Source of the DNA: Shimia sp040370365
GTDB lineage: Bacteria > Pseudomonadota > Alphaproteobacteria > Rhodobacterales > Rhodobacteraceae
Direction of reading: 5' to 3'
Assembly: GCF_040370365.1 (NCBI RefSeq)
Contig: NZ_BAABWQ010000002.1
Location: forward strand, 434,001 to 498,000
Length of the DNA: 64,000 nucleotides
Position 1 is the first letter of the stretch, and each line of letters starts with the position of its first letter. The notes under the pieces were generated by a model. The model made no database searches. It saw only the letters and a program-made list of their open reading frames with translations, and was not told the DNA's origin. Position numbers and translations under genes: made by a program. Shown in pieces: positions 53,882 through 62,179 of the stretch.

Positions 53882-54649
53882 CTACCCCATGAGCCCTCTG
53901 CGGATGAGATTGGCTGACGCAAAAAGAAGGACCAACAGGGTTGCCTGTCGGAACCGATTCTGATCGATGCGTTCAGACAACTGCCCGCCGAGCCACATTC
54001 CAGCGATTGCGGGTAAAACTAGCATCAGAGAAAACGGGGCGGAACTGACGGTCACGACACCGGATCCAATATGCGACAAAACCAGTACGATTGCACCGAG
54101 GCCGTAAATCACCCCCTGCACGCGCATCTGTTCGGTCTTTTCAGTACCGAGTGCTGTCAGATAGGTCACCGTAGGCGGTCCCCAAACCCCTGACACCCCA
54201 CCAATGGCCCCGGCGATAATACCGACTGAGATTTCCCCCCTAGGTGATGGTTTGGAAATTTTGATGGGTCGCCCCAAAAGTTGAAGCAACGAGAACAAAG
54301 CCACAGGCACGCCTATGATCAACAGCAACACATCGCTGGGCAGAACGCGCACTAACTGGGCACTCAAGACCAAACAAATGCCACCTGCGATCATGAAACG
54401 ACGGAATCGTACAATCGAATGCCACGCCGCAGCATAACCTTGCCGAAGCGACTGAATGACATTGGTCACGAGCGTTGGGGCCATCAACCCGGCCAAAGCC
54501 AATTCAGGTGACAAGAATGAGCTCAAGCCGGATATGAGAATCATGGGCATGCCGAAACCGACGATACCTTTGATAAAGCCCGCCAAAATCGCTACGAGCG
54601 TCGACAAAATCATGACCCCGAAGGGGAGCGTTGGGAGAAGAAAATCCAT
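53882..54649 (-). CDS. TauE/SafE-family sulfite/organosulfonate exporter
   Basis: A 255-residue permease with about eight hydrophobic segments. The TauE/SafE (TSUP) hallmark GFIKGIVGFGMPMILISGLS and its second-half repeat GAIGGVSGVWGPPTVTYLTA are both present. The family moves sulfite, sulfoacetate or other C2 anions out of the cell. No taurine or sulfonate genes are nearby, so the substrate remains open. It is divergent from mcd. Confidence 0.9.
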   Translation of the reverse strand: MDFLLPTLPFGVMILSTLVAILAGFIKGIVGFGMPMILISGLSSFLSPELALAGLMAPTLVTNVIQSLRQGYAAAWHSIVRFRRFMIAGGICLVLSAQLVRVLPSDVLLLIIGVPVALFSLLQLLGRPIKISKPSPRGEISVGIIAGAIGGVSGVWGPPTVTYLTALGTEKTEQMRVQGVIYGLGAIVLVLSHIGSGVVTVSSAPFSLMLVLPAIAGMWLGGQLSERIDQNRFRQATLLVLLFASANLIRRGLMG

Positions 54650-54733
54650 TCCTCGATATAGACCTTACCCCCAAGGACAGCAAATCTCAGTCGCGAAATA
54701 AACAACTAAAATGTCGCATCAATTGGTATTTTT

Positions 54734-54773
54734 GTTGCGCTGCAACTGCAGAGGAATTATGTCACACTGCAGA
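54734..54773. promoter_or_regulatory. Repeats upstream of mcd (GTTGC-GCT-GCAAC and ACTGCAGA pair)
   Basis: GTTGCGCTGCAAC (54734-54746) is an inverted repeat with 5-bp arms. ACTGCAGA occurs at 54745-54752 and again at 54766-54773, 21 bp apart, two helical turns. Short-chain acyl-CoA regulators of the RamB/PccR type use TTGCAA-like sites, so regulation of mcd is possible. Confidence 0.35.
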
Positions 54774-54818
54774 AACAGAGGGTTTGGACCTATGGCGCAT
54801 GATGGACAGGATTTGGCG

Positions 54819-56480
54819 ATGACAACTTCGGTGATTCTACCCGACCTCTTGAAGCTGACAGGCGCGGCTGTTGCGCCGGTGGAAAGCATTCTTGAGACCG
54901 CGATTGCGCGGGTGAAAGAGACTGTATCTGAAAACGGCAGAGTCTCCGGCAAACTCATCGAACATCACCAGACGGCGGCACATGGCTTGAGCTGGCTCGC
55001 CACCTATGCGCAGTCGTTGAAACAAATGCAGGCCTGGGCGGAAAAACTGCAAAACGAAGGCAAGTTTGGCGAGGTTGAGCAGATCATCCACCAAATCGCG
55101 TTTGGCGAATACCTTTGGCAGGTCTACGGCGGCATTCCGATGAGCCAAGGCGAGATTGTGCGCCTGCAAGATCTCGGGCTTGCCCAAGATGAGATGCGCG
55201 GTTTGATGATCCCTGAGGTCATGACGCTCTGCGAAAAAGGCAACTCGCAAGACGCACGCATGCGGTTGGTCGAACTGATGCAGGAGCAAGCGGCAAACCT
55301 GACTGTGGGTGCATCCGGGCTGGATGAAGAATTGGAGATGATCCGCGAACAGTTCCGCCGATTTGCGGTGGATCGCGTCGAACCACATGCACATGAATGG
55401 CACCTCAAAGATGAGCTCATTCCAATGGAAATCATTGAAGAGCTTGCAGAAATGGGTGTGTTTGGCCTGACCATCCCGGAAGAATACGGCGGATTTGGCT
55501 TGTCCAAAGCCAGCATGGTTGTTGTCTCTGAAGAGCTGTCACGTGGCTATATCGGTGTCGGCTCGCTAGGTACCCGGTCCGAGATCGCGGCGGAGCTGAT
55601 CCTTTGCGGCGGCACCGAAGAGCAGAAACAGAATTGGTTGCCCAAACTGTCGAGCGCAGAGATCCTGCCGACTGCGGTATTTACGGAGCCGAACACCGGT
55701 TCTGATCTTGGGAGCCTGCGGGCACGTGCCGTGAAGGGGGAGGACGGCAACTGGGAGGTCACGGGCAACAAAACATGGATCACCCACGCTGCGCGCACCC
55801 AGGTCATGACACTCTTGGCACGCACCAACCCGGACTCTGAAGACCACCGTGGGCTGTCGATGTTCCTCGCGGAAAAGACGCCCGGTACCGACGAAAATCC
55901 CTTCCCAACCGACGGCATGACCGGCGGTGAAATTGAGGTTCTGGGCTATCGCGGAATGAAGGAATATGAGCTGGCGTTTGACGGTTTCAAAGTCAAAGGT
56001 GAAAACCTTCTTGGCGGCGAAGAAGGCAAAGGTTTCAAGCAGTTGATGGAAACGTTTGAGTCCGCACGCATCCAAACTGCGGCGCGTGCCATTGGCGTGG
56101 CCCAGTCTGCGCTGGATGTGGGGATGCAATACGGCATCGACCGCAAACAATTTGGCAAATCGCTGATCAATTTCCCACGTGTCGCAGGGAAACTGGCGAT
56201 GATGGCTGTGGAGATCATGATTGCACGCCAATTGACCTATTTCTCTGCTTGGGAAAAAGACAACGGTCATCGGTGTGATCTTGAAGCCGGTATGGCCAAG
56301 CTCTTGGGCGCACGTGTGGCGTGGGCCGCAGCGGACAATGCCCTACAAATTCATGGGGGTAACGGATTTGCACTGGAATACAGCGTGAGCCGTATCCTGT
56401 GTGATGCGCGCATTCTCAACATCTTTGAAGGTGCGGCGGAAATCCAAGCGCAAGTGATTGCACGTCGTCTGCTAAGCTGA
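54819..56480 (+). CDS. mcd: (2S)-methylsuccinyl-CoA dehydrogenase (ethylmalonyl-CoA pathway)
   Basis: A 553-residue acyl-CoA dehydrogenase with an extra N-terminal domain of about 150 residues (VILPDLLKLTGAAVAPVES, then VSGKLIEHHQTAAHGLSWLA and AFGEYLWQVYGGIPMSQGEI), which is the mark of Mcd. It oxidises methylsuccinyl-CoA to mesaconyl-CoA with FAD and ETF. The ACAD core follows: VFTEPNTGSDLGSLRA, VTGNKTWITHAA, DRKQFGKSLI and LNIFEGAAEIQ. I chose the ATG at 54819 with ACAGGA upstream; the open frame begins 36 codons earlier without similarity. It allows growth on acetate or C2 units. A strong terminator follows. Confidence 0.9.
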   Translation: MTTSVILPDLLKLTGAAVAPVESILETAIARVKETVSENGRVSGKLIEHHQTAAHGLSWLATYAQSLKQMQAWAEKLQNEGKFGEVEQIIHQIAFGEYLWQVYGGIPMSQGEIVRLQDLGLAQDEMRGLMIPEVMTLCEKGNSQDARMRLVELMQEQAANLTVGASGLDEELEMIREQFRRFAVDRVEPHAHEWHLKDELIPMEIIEELAEMGVFGLTIPEEYGGFGLSKASMVVVSEELSRGYIGVGSLGTRSEIAAELILCGGTEEQKQNWLPKLSSAEILPTAVFTEPNTGSDLGSLRARAVKGEDGNWEVTGNKTWITHAARTQVMTLLARTNPDSEDHRGLSMFLAEKTPGTDENPFPTDGMTGGEIEVLGYRGMKEYELAFDGFKVKGENLLGGEEGKGFKQLMETFESARIQTAARAIGVAQSALDVGMQYGIDRKQFGKSLINFPRVAGKLAMMAVEIMIARQLTYFSAWEKDNGHRCDLEAGMAKLLGARVAWAAADNALQIHGGNGFALEYSVSRILCDARILNIFEGAAEIQAQVIARRLLS

Positions 56481-56511
56481 CATCCGCTCTCAGTTGGCCA
56501 GCAAACAACGG

Positions 56512-56541
56512 CGCGGCTCCTCTCGGAGCCGCGTTTTTTTT
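56512..56541 (+). terminator. Intrinsic terminator after mcd
   Basis: CGCGGCTCC (56512-56520), loop TCTC, GGAGCCGCG (56525-56533), followed by eight T. A textbook terminator 32 bp after the mcd stop. Confidence 0.93.
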
Positions 56542-56584
56542 GTGGCAATCGTTAAGGTGCAATCCCACCCGAAATCACGACATT

Positions 56585-56617
56585 GGTATCGCGTCGGTAT
56601 CACGTCGGTATTGCGTT
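56585..56617. repeat. Three 11-bp tandem repeats
   Basis: GGTATCGCGTC, GGTATCACGTC and GGTATTGCGTT stand head to tail (period exactly 11) between the mcd terminator and the next gene. TCGGTATTGCG from the junction of units 2 and 3 also occurs inverted near 25000, in the nrtA-nrtB gap. Iteron-like, but only three units. Confidence 0.7.
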
Positions 56618-56731
56618 GGTGGCAAATTCGCAGCAGGCTTTGCACATGCAGCAGTGAACAGAGCGCGCACGCAACGCAGCTTTTGCGCAACGCGGCTGCA
56701 TCGAGAGTACCATGCCAAGCGGGAGGAATTC

Positions 56732-57034
56732 ATGCGCAGCATAACAATCACCTACGACTACGATGGCGACGACATGGCCTGGGTCGGCGCCTGCGAAGCG
56801 TTCATCAATGCGGTTGGCAATGATCCGCAAGCACAGGGGTTTTCCTATCAGGTTGCCGTGGCGGACAATGGCTTGACCCGAGTCCATTGGGGCCGGTGGG
56901 ACAGCGAGGCCACGCTCCGCCACGTTCAGGCGCAAGAGTATTTCACAACCTTTGCGGAGAAAGTGCGCCAGTTTGCTGATGGCCCTCCCACAACGATCAG
57001 CGCGGATATCCGCGATCACACGGCAAATTGGTGA
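56732..57034 (+). CDS. Small protein, possible dimeric alpha/beta-barrel (ABM-like)
   Basis: A 100-residue protein starting MRSITITYDYDGDDMAW, with GGGAGGA at 56721-56727 fixing the start; the frame is open far upstream across the terminator, which is not coding. VAVADNGLTRVHWGRWDSEA and a later helix (AQEYFTTFAEKVRQFAD) suit the dimeric antibiotic-monooxygenase-like ferredoxin fold, but I do not recognise the family firmly. The convergent neighbour stops 4 bp beyond. Confidence 0.7.
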   Translation: MRSITITYDYDGDDMAWVGACEAFINAVGNDPQAQGFSYQVAVADNGLTRVHWGRWDSEATLRHVQAQEYFTTFAEKVRQFADGPPTTISADIRDHTANW

Positions 57035-57038
57035 CTGC

Positions 57039-57419
57039 CTAGCGGCGCTGGCGCAGCAAGCCCAGCAGCATGACAACAGGGATCAATAAGAAAATTATCC
57101 ACTGCGGCATGACCCAGAGCGTTCCCAACAACGTTGCGCCATAGAAGATAAACAAAAATGCAAACAAGACTTGAACGGCACCGATGGTAACCGCCAACGC
57201 CGTGTTGGCATTGTGAGCAAGCCATAGACAGCCCAAGGCAAACACCAACAAGATGGCCGTGATCGCGTGCCACAGCACAGCGCCTATTGCACGCACGTCC
57301 TCTGGCAGCGCGCTTGCTTGAATAACATGGTGAATTTCCGGGCCGCCCATAAACACGTGGACTCCGGTGGTGAGAAACAAGAGCGCGGCTGCGGCTGTCA
57401 TCCATGGGTTTAGTTTCAA
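57039..57419 (-). CDS. Four-helix membrane protein, unknown family
   Basis: A 126-residue protein with four hydrophobic helices (about 5-24, 42-65, 70-97, 103-120), with HVFMGGPEIHH in the first loop. It is divergent from the TetR regulator with a 76-82 bp shared promoter region carrying two ATACG-N4-CGTAT sites, so it is a likely target of that regulator. No function can be named. Confidence 0.75.
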   Translation of the reverse strand: MKLNPWMTAAAALLFLTTGVHVFMGGPEIHHVIQASALPEDVRAIGAVLWHAITAILLVFALGCLWLAHNANTALAVTIGAVQVLFAFLFIFYGATLLGTLWVMPQWIIFLLIPVVMLLGLLRQRR

Positions 57420-57429
57420 TTTTTCATTC

Positions 57430-57445
57430 CATACGGCTGCGTATG
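57430..57445. promoter_or_regulatory. TetR operator candidate 1
   Basis: CATACGGCTGCGTATG: perfect 6-bp arms CATACG/CGTATG around GCTG, just upstream of the membrane protein start (57419). Shares the ATACG-N4-CGTAT frame with the site at 57480. Confidence 0.7.
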
Positions 57446-57479
57446 TTTGTGTTTATCAACCTGCCCCTTGTCAGAGTCA

Positions 57480-57493
57480 ATACGCATGCGTAT
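57480..57493. promoter_or_regulatory. TetR operator candidate 2
   Basis: ATACGCATGCGTAT: a perfect 14-bp palindrome ending just before the TetR start. Centre-to-centre distance to the other site is 49 bp. Two like sites in a short divergent gap strongly suggest autoregulation. Confidence 0.72.
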
Positions 57494-57501
57494 GGATGGT
57501 T

Positions 57502-58059
57502 ATGGCGAAGAGATTATCAAAGGAAGACTGGCTGCGCGCAGGGTTTGTCGCGTTGACAGAAACCGGCCCCAAGGCGCTCAAGGCGGAACCGTTGGCCCGG
57601 CGTCTGAACACGACAAAAGGGTCTTTTTATTGGCACTTTGAGGATGTGCCGGCGTTTCATTCTGCGCTTATGACGCTTTGGGAAACACGCGCGTATGCGG
57701 AAATCGTGGCCATGGTGGACCGAGAGGACACCGCGGTGCGCAAATTGCGCACGTTGGCCCAAATTGCCGGATCGGGTGCACCGGAGGAATTTGGTGGTAT
57801 GGCGCTGGAACCTGCGATCCGCGCATGGGCACGCGAAAGCAAGGCGGTGGCCGCAGCGGTGACACAGGTTGACCAGAAACGCATGGCTTATGTGCAGGCG
57901 CTGTTTGAAGCCATGGGCTTGACCAATCCAGAGTTGACCCGCGTGCTCTATGCCGCCTTTGTGGGTATGGAAGACCTTGCGGCCCGAGACGGTGTGGACA
58001 ACGCTCCTGCTTTGGGAACATTGGTAGATTTGATTTTGGCATTACATGAGGCGGATTGA
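57502..58059 (+). CDS. TetR/AcrR-family transcription regulator
   Basis: A 185-residue repressor. The N-terminal helix-turn-helix is KALKAEPLARRLNTTKGSFYWHF (the final YWHF is the TetR recognition-helix mark), with the opening LSKEDWLRAGFVALTETG. A helical ligand domain follows. I chose the ATG at 57502; an ATG at 57496 is nearly equal, and the frame is open further upstream over the divergent promoter. It overlaps the lipoprotein gene by TGATG-type contact at 58057-58061, so the two are co-transcribed. It probably represses the membrane protein gene as well. Confidence 0.88.
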   Translation: MAKRLSKEDWLRAGFVALTETGPKALKAEPLARRLNTTKGSFYWHFEDVPAFHSALMTLWETRAYAEIVAMVDREDTAVRKLRTLAQIAGSGAPEEFGGMALEPAIRAWARESKAVAAAVTQVDQKRMAYVQALFEAMGLTNPELTRVLYAAFVGMEDLAARDGVDNAPALGTLVDLILALHEAD

Positions 58060-58463
58060 TGAGACGGGTATTTTCGACAGCTTTGGTGGCGTTGGGTTTG
58101 GCAAGTTGCGGCCCCACGGAAACGGTGACCCAATACGGCGGTGATGCGTACAACTGGCGTCTAACAGAGCTGGACGGCACATCAGTGGACTACGACGCGA
58201 CGCTGGAATTGTCTGACGGTGGTAACGTTGACGGCGCAGGGCCTTGTAACGGATTTTCGGGTTCACAAAGCAAACCCTACCCATGGATCGCCATCCAGAT
58301 CGACTTTGTTCAAGAGGTCTATTGCTCCGACATTGATGACGAAGAGCTCTATCTCGCGGCCTTATTGGAGATGACTTTGGTCGAAGTCTCTGGGGCAACG
58401 ATGGTTTTGAGCAATGATGCAGGGCGTGAGATGGTGTTCAGCGGGATTTCATCTGACGGCTGA
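58059..58463 (+). CDS. META-domain (HslJ-like) lipoprotein
   Basis: A 134-residue lipoprotein: signal with lipobox LASC (Cys at about residue 17), then a META domain (WRLTELDGTSVDYDATLELS, GGNVDGAGPCNGFSGSQS). META/HslJ proteins are envelope proteins of unclear role, some linked to stress or novobiocin tolerance. GAGGCGG precedes the ATG, which overlaps the tetR stop. The 3' end overlaps the convergent recO gene by 26 bp. Confidence 0.88.
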   Translation: MRRVFSTALVALGLASCGPTETVTQYGGDAYNWRLTELDGTSVDYDATLELSDGGNVDGAGPCNGFSGSQSKPYPWIAIQIDFVQEVYCSDIDDEELYLAALLEMTLVEVSGATMVLSNDAGREMVFSGISSDG

Positions 58464-59172
58464 GACGATCGATAAAGTGGCCGCGTGCATCAGGCACCGG
58501 CCTGTTTCCAAGATCAGGCGCCAGCTTTTCCGACAGGAAATGGCCTGTGGTGGCCAGCGCCAAGAGGATATCCTCGTCGCTGGCTGCACCTTCCCCTCGC
58601 ATCACCTCAGGCAGGGGCAGCAGTCGGTTGGCCCACTCCCCTGCACCATCGGCTGAGACAGCGCGGCCCGATTTTGGCGATACATAAATCAAGTCCTGAG
58701 TGCTGCCGGTGACCGCACATTCCGTAAGATCGAGCCCATAGCCAAGATCTGTCAACAGGGCCATCTCCCACTGTAGATAGGCCAGCGGCCAGATGTCATT
58801 CTGCCCCAAAAGATCAAGCAACTGTACGCTTTGCGTATAAAGTGCTGGGTGAGGCTCGCGATCTGGCAGGCAGAAGATCAAGAGCGCGGTCACCGCATTC
58901 AAGCCAGCAAGAGCAAGCCGGTCGCCGAGCACCGCTGACCGTGCACGCAGCGGCTCAACGGTAAAGGCCCCGATGTGATCGGAAAGGCGTGCGCGCCACG
59001 CAAGATCAAGCTGGCCGCCCGGCTGCAGAATCGGGGTCATTTTGCGGCTGATACCGCCGCGTACAATACCCGCGTGCCGCCCGTGCGCCGCGCTGAACAC
59101 CTCTAGGATCACCGAGGTTTCCCCATGTTTGCGTGTGCTGAGCACAAAGCCCTGATCGCGCCAATCCATCAT
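58438..59172 (-). CDS. recO: DNA repair protein RecO
   Basis: A 244-residue recombination mediator that helps load RecA at single-strand gaps (RecFOR). The N-terminal OB fold starts MDWRDQGFVLSTRKHGETSV and contains HAGIVRGGISRK; the helical domain has LAYLQWEMALLTDLGYGLDLTECAVTG. The four-Cys zinc finger seen in some RecO is not complete (one Cys at LTECAV). Gene order era-DUF1491-recO is usual in the group. Confidence 0.93.
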   Translation of the reverse strand: MMDWRDQGFVLSTRKHGETSVILEVFSAAHGRHAGIVRGGISRKMTPILQPGGQLDLAWRARLSDHIGAFTVEPLRARSAVLGDRLALAGLNAVTALLIFCLPDREPHPALYTQSVQLLDLLGQNDIWPLAYLQWEMALLTDLGYGLDLTECAVTGSTQDLIYVSPKSGRAVSADGAGEWANRLLPLPEVMRGEGAASDEDILLALATTGHFLSEKLAPDLGNRPVPDARGHFIDRLSRQMKSR

Positions 59173-59229
59173 CCACTCCTTGGGCTTAGGAAACCCGCTG
59201 TGGCCGCGAAAGGAAAGCGGATTGTTGGC

Positions 59230-59559
59230 TTAATCTGACAGGCCAGGCTCATCCAAAAGATGACGGCCTTGGCGGTCTTCAACTTCAATCACCCACGCGT
59301 CGGGATCAAAGCCGCGCTGACGTGCAAGAGTGGCGTCCACCTCAGCCTCGTCTCCTTCTGCCAGCACCACCCATTGCCGGGCTCCGGTCATCAGGTCAAA
59401 ACTGCGCTGATACACGGTGGCCTTGCCGTCCAATGTGTTGAGCTTCACGAGCACAGCGCCGGCTGTGTCATCCCCATGCGCCACCACAAATGCCGGGATA
59501 TCGGCCAGACGGAGCCGCGACAAATAGGCATGCACCCAAAAATCAGCCGTTAAACGCAT
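59230..59559 (-). CDS. DUF1491 protein
   Basis: A 109-residue protein with the DUF1491 pattern: WVHAYLSRLRLADIPAFVV, GDDTAGAVLVKLNTLDG and ARQRGFDPDAWVIEVEDRQG. Function unknown; the gene usually lies between era and recO in alphaproteobacteria, as here. Confidence 0.88.
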   Translation of the reverse strand: MRLTADFWVHAYLSRLRLADIPAFVVAHGDDTAGAVLVKLNTLDGKATVYQRSFDLMTGARQWVVLAEGDEAEVDATLARQRGFDPDAWVIEVEDRQGRHLLDEPGLSD

Positions 59560-59609
59560 GACAAGCTTTTAAACCCAAGGTAGTAGAAAACACCCGCATT
59601 ACGCGAACT

Positions 59610-59816
59610 ATGAATTTATTTAAGTTGTTAAGATTGGATATGATCATGCCGTGGCTTGTAAGGCTTCTTTTTCTGGCGGCAGTGGTATTGATTGCGATGT
59701 CCGCCAGCGGAGTACTCAACCCCAAAACGCTGCCAGCCGCCCCTATCGCCGTTGCGGTTTTGGCGCTGACTGCCGTAATTTGGGGCGTGTTGGCCCTCAT
59801 GCGTTCCCGTCGCTGA
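59610..59816 (+). CDS. Putative small two-helix membrane protein
   Basis: A 68-residue ORF with two hydrophobic helices (about 14-33 and 43-63) and a basic end (MRSRR). It fills the gap between DUF1491 and era on the opposite strand and overlaps the era 3' end by 20 bp. There is no good Shine-Dalgarno; an internal ATG at 59640 is an alternative start. The strongly membrane-like composition favours a real gene, but support is modest. Confidence 0.5.
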   Translation: MNLFKLLRLDMIMPWLVRLLFLAAVVLIAMSASGVLNPKTLPAAPIAVAVLALTAVIWGVLALMRSRR

Positions 59817-60705
59817 AGTTGAGCCCCATTTCGGAATAGCGTTCTTTCTCTTCCAGCCAATTGGGGCGTACTTTCACTTGCAAGAACAGATGAATACGGC
59901 GCCCCATAAACTCTTCAAGTTCTTCACGTGCCGCCTTTGACACCGCCTTGATGGTTTCGCCTTTGTTGCCCAGCACGATGCCTTTGTGGCCGTCACGCAT
60001 CACATAGATCATCTGGTCCACACGGGCAGAGCCGTCTTTGCGCTCCTCCCAGTGTTCCGTTTCTACGGTCATCTGGTAGGGCAGTTCCTGATGCAGGCGC
60101 AGCGTCAATTTTTCACGCGTGATTTCAGCCGCGATCATGCGCATCGGCAAATCTGCAATTTGATCCTCTGGGTAGAGCCACGGTCCTTCGGGCAACTCTT
60201 TGGCCAACCAAGACTTCAGGTCAGCACAGCCAAAACCTTTTTCTGCGGAAATCATGAAGGTGTCGACAAATTTGAAGCGGTCGTTGAGATCTTTGGTCAG
60301 CGCCAGCAGCACGTCCGATTTCACCCGGTCAATTTTGTTGATCGCCAGCGCAACCCGGCGACCTTCGCCAAATTCTTGCAGACGCTCCAGAATGGCCTCG
60401 ACACCTTTGGTCACGCCGCGGTGGGCCTCAACCATCATCACAATCACGTCGGCATCCGCCGCGCCCCCCCAGGCGGCGGCCACCATGGCGCGGTCCAGAC
60501 GACGGCGCGGGGCAAACAGGCCGGGCGTATCAACAAACACCAGTTGGCTGTCCCCTTCGATGGCCACACCGCGGATACGGGCGCGCGTGGTCTGCACCTT
60601 ATGCGTCACAATCGAGACCTTCGCCCCCACCATTTGGTTGGTGAGTGTGGATTTGCCCGCATTGGGCTCTCCGATCAGGGCGACGAATCCGGCGCGTTTG
60701 GTCAT
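59797..60705 (-). CDS. era: GTPase Era (ribosome assembly)
   Basis: A 302-residue GTPase that binds 16S rRNA and helps 30S maturation. G motifs: GEPNAGKST (G1), the VQTTRARIRG switch (G2), VDTPGLF (G3), INKIDRV (G4) and ISAEKGFG (G5). The C-terminal KH domain carries GHKGIVLGNKGETIKAVSKA. Normally follows rnc in one operon; here the two are separated by a nuclease gene on the opposite strand. Confidence 0.97.
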   Translation of the reverse strand: MTKRAGFVALIGEPNAGKSTLTNQMVGAKVSIVTHKVQTTRARIRGVAIEGDSQLVFVDTPGLFAPRRRLDRAMVAAAWGGAADADVIVMMVEAHRGVTKGVEAILERLQEFGEGRRVALAINKIDRVKSDVLLALTKDLNDRFKFVDTFMISAEKGFGCADLKSWLAKELPEGPWLYPEDQIADLPMRMIAAEITREKLTLRLHQELPYQMTVETEHWEERKDGSARVDQMIYVMRDGHKGIVLGNKGETIKAVSKAAREELEEFMGRRIHLFLQVKVRPNWLEEKERYSEMGLNFSDGNA

Positions 60706-60924
60706 GGGTTTTGGCCTTTGTGAGTCAACGATGACTGGTTAAGGGGCGTCTGTAGCGGAAATTGAGCGCAGGGGCTAGGGGCGTGATGTGCATGGGCGAT
60801 ATGCGGGAGCGCTGTGGCCACCTCGATGCGCGGCAAACCCAGAAACTTGGACGTAAATCTCGCCACTTGAACGGGGATTGTTCCTGATGCAGAGTGATGG
60901 AATTCTGCTTTTGATTGAAAATTG

Positions 60925-61473
60925 ATGTTAATTAAATTTTTGAAAGCCCTATTCAGGTCTCCACCTCGACGGGCCTCCTACCAAACGAAGCGGCCAGTTT
61001 CCCCGGCCAAGCCCGTGGTGCGAGGCTCCCGTAGCTCTAAAGGCAGACATCGCCCCGATGAGACTACAAAACCAACATCAACACCTGCAAAGAAACAACT
61101 CGTCGGAAAATGCTATGTGATTGATGGCGACACCATCGTCATCAACAAAGTACATATCCGCCTGTTTGGAATAGACGCACCGGAGATAGATCAACCCTAT
61201 GGGAAAAAGGCAAAATGGGCGGTGGTTGCGCTGACGAAGGGCAGAACCGTCACAGCCAATTTGCTTCCCGATAGCAGCTATGACCGTGTTGTGGCCCATT
61301 GCGTGCTTGATGACGGCACCGATATAAGCGCCGAGTTGGTGAAGCAGGGTTTAGCGCTGGATTGGGCAAAATTTTCAGGCGGAGCATACCGAGACATGGA
61401 AACCGACGGAGCGCGTAAAAAACTCTGGCGCGTCGCGGCCAAACACAAAGGCAAGCTGCGCCCCGGCGTTTGA
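60925..61473 (+). CDS. Thermonuclease (SNase)-family protein
   Basis: A 182-residue protein: a short hydrophobic/basic start, a Lys/Arg/Pro-rich stretch (about 12-60), then a staphylococcal-nuclease-like domain with VIDGDTIVI (Asp), RLFGIDAPEIDQPYGKKA (Asp, catalytic Arg) and SYDRVVAHCVLDDGTDIS (Arg/Tyr). The Arg and Asp pattern suits an active Ca2+-type nuclease. Location is unclear, since no classic signal peptide is seen. It lies on the plus strand in the rnc-era gap; the AT-rich 200 bp before it differ from the flanking genes, which suggests insertion. Confidence 0.85.
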   Translation: MLIKFLKALFRSPPRRASYQTKRPVSPAKPVVRGSRSSKGRHRPDETTKPTSTPAKKQLVGKCYVIDGDTIVINKVHIRLFGIDAPEIDQPYGKKAKWAVVALTKGRTVTANLLPDSSYDRVVAHCVLDDGTDISAELVKQGLALDWAKFSGGAYRDMETDGARKKLWRVAAKHKGKLRPGV

Positions 61474-61486
61474 GCACAGACTTAGC

Positions 61487-62179
61487 CTACTGGCTCACCT
61501 GATCCAGCAGTGCCTTAGCCGCCGCCTGTTCTGCTTTGCGTTTGGAGTTGTCGGTGGCCTCTGCAGAGGTGCCGTTCTCAAGCTTAGCGGCAATTGTGAA
61601 CACCGGCGCATGATCCGGGCCGGAGCGCTTCACCAGCTCGTAGCTGGGAGGCGGCAATTTACGCGCTTGAGCCCATTCCTGAAGACTGGTTTTCGGGTCG
61701 CGTGCGTCTGCTTCCACAGATTTCACGCGGTCACCCCAAAGACGCAGGATCAGCGCCTTGGCGACGTCAAAGCCTCCGTCGCGAAACACAGCCGCCAGCA
61801 CAGCTTCCATAGCATCGCCCAACAAGGCCTGCTTGCGGCGTCCACCGGACATCATTTCAGACCGGCCCAGTTTCAGCGCCTCACCCAAGTTGATCTCGCG
61901 CGCGATATCAGCGCAGGTTTCTTTGCGCACCAACGCGTTGAAACGTGGTGCAAGCGTGCCCTCGGCAGCGGATTTGTCATGTTCCAGAAGCGCTTCGGAC
62001 ATCACGAGCCCAAGCACACGGTCTCCCAAAAACTCCAACCGTTGGTTGTCCTGACGGGTGGGAGAGGACATGGACGAGTGGGTCACGGCGCGCACCAGCA
62101 GTTCGGGGCGGGAAAATTTGTGCCCCAATCGCGACTCGAGCGCCTTCAGTTCAGCAGATAGCTTCACGCGATCCCTCAC
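61487..62179 (-). CDS. rnc: Ribonuclease III
   Basis: A 230-residue double-strand-specific RNase. The RNase III signature RLEFLGDRVLGLVMSEAL is present, with the second catalytic acid region GDAMEAVLAAVF, and a C-terminal double-stranded RNA-binding domain (PKTSLQEWAQARKLPPPSYEL). The start is GTG at 62179, overlapping the lepB stop; a second GTG four codons later is possible. Confidence 0.97.
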   Translation of the reverse strand: MRDRVKLSAELKALESRLGHKFSRPELLVRAVTHSSMSSPTRQDNQRLEFLGDRVLGLVMSEALLEHDKSAAEGTLAPRFNALVRKETCADIAREINLGEALKLGRSEMMSGGRRKQALLGDAMEAVLAAVFRDGGFDVAKALILRLWGDRVKSVEADARDPKTSLQEWAQARKLPPPSYELVKRSGPDHAPVFTIAAKLENGTSAEATDNSKRKAEQAAAKALLDQVSQ

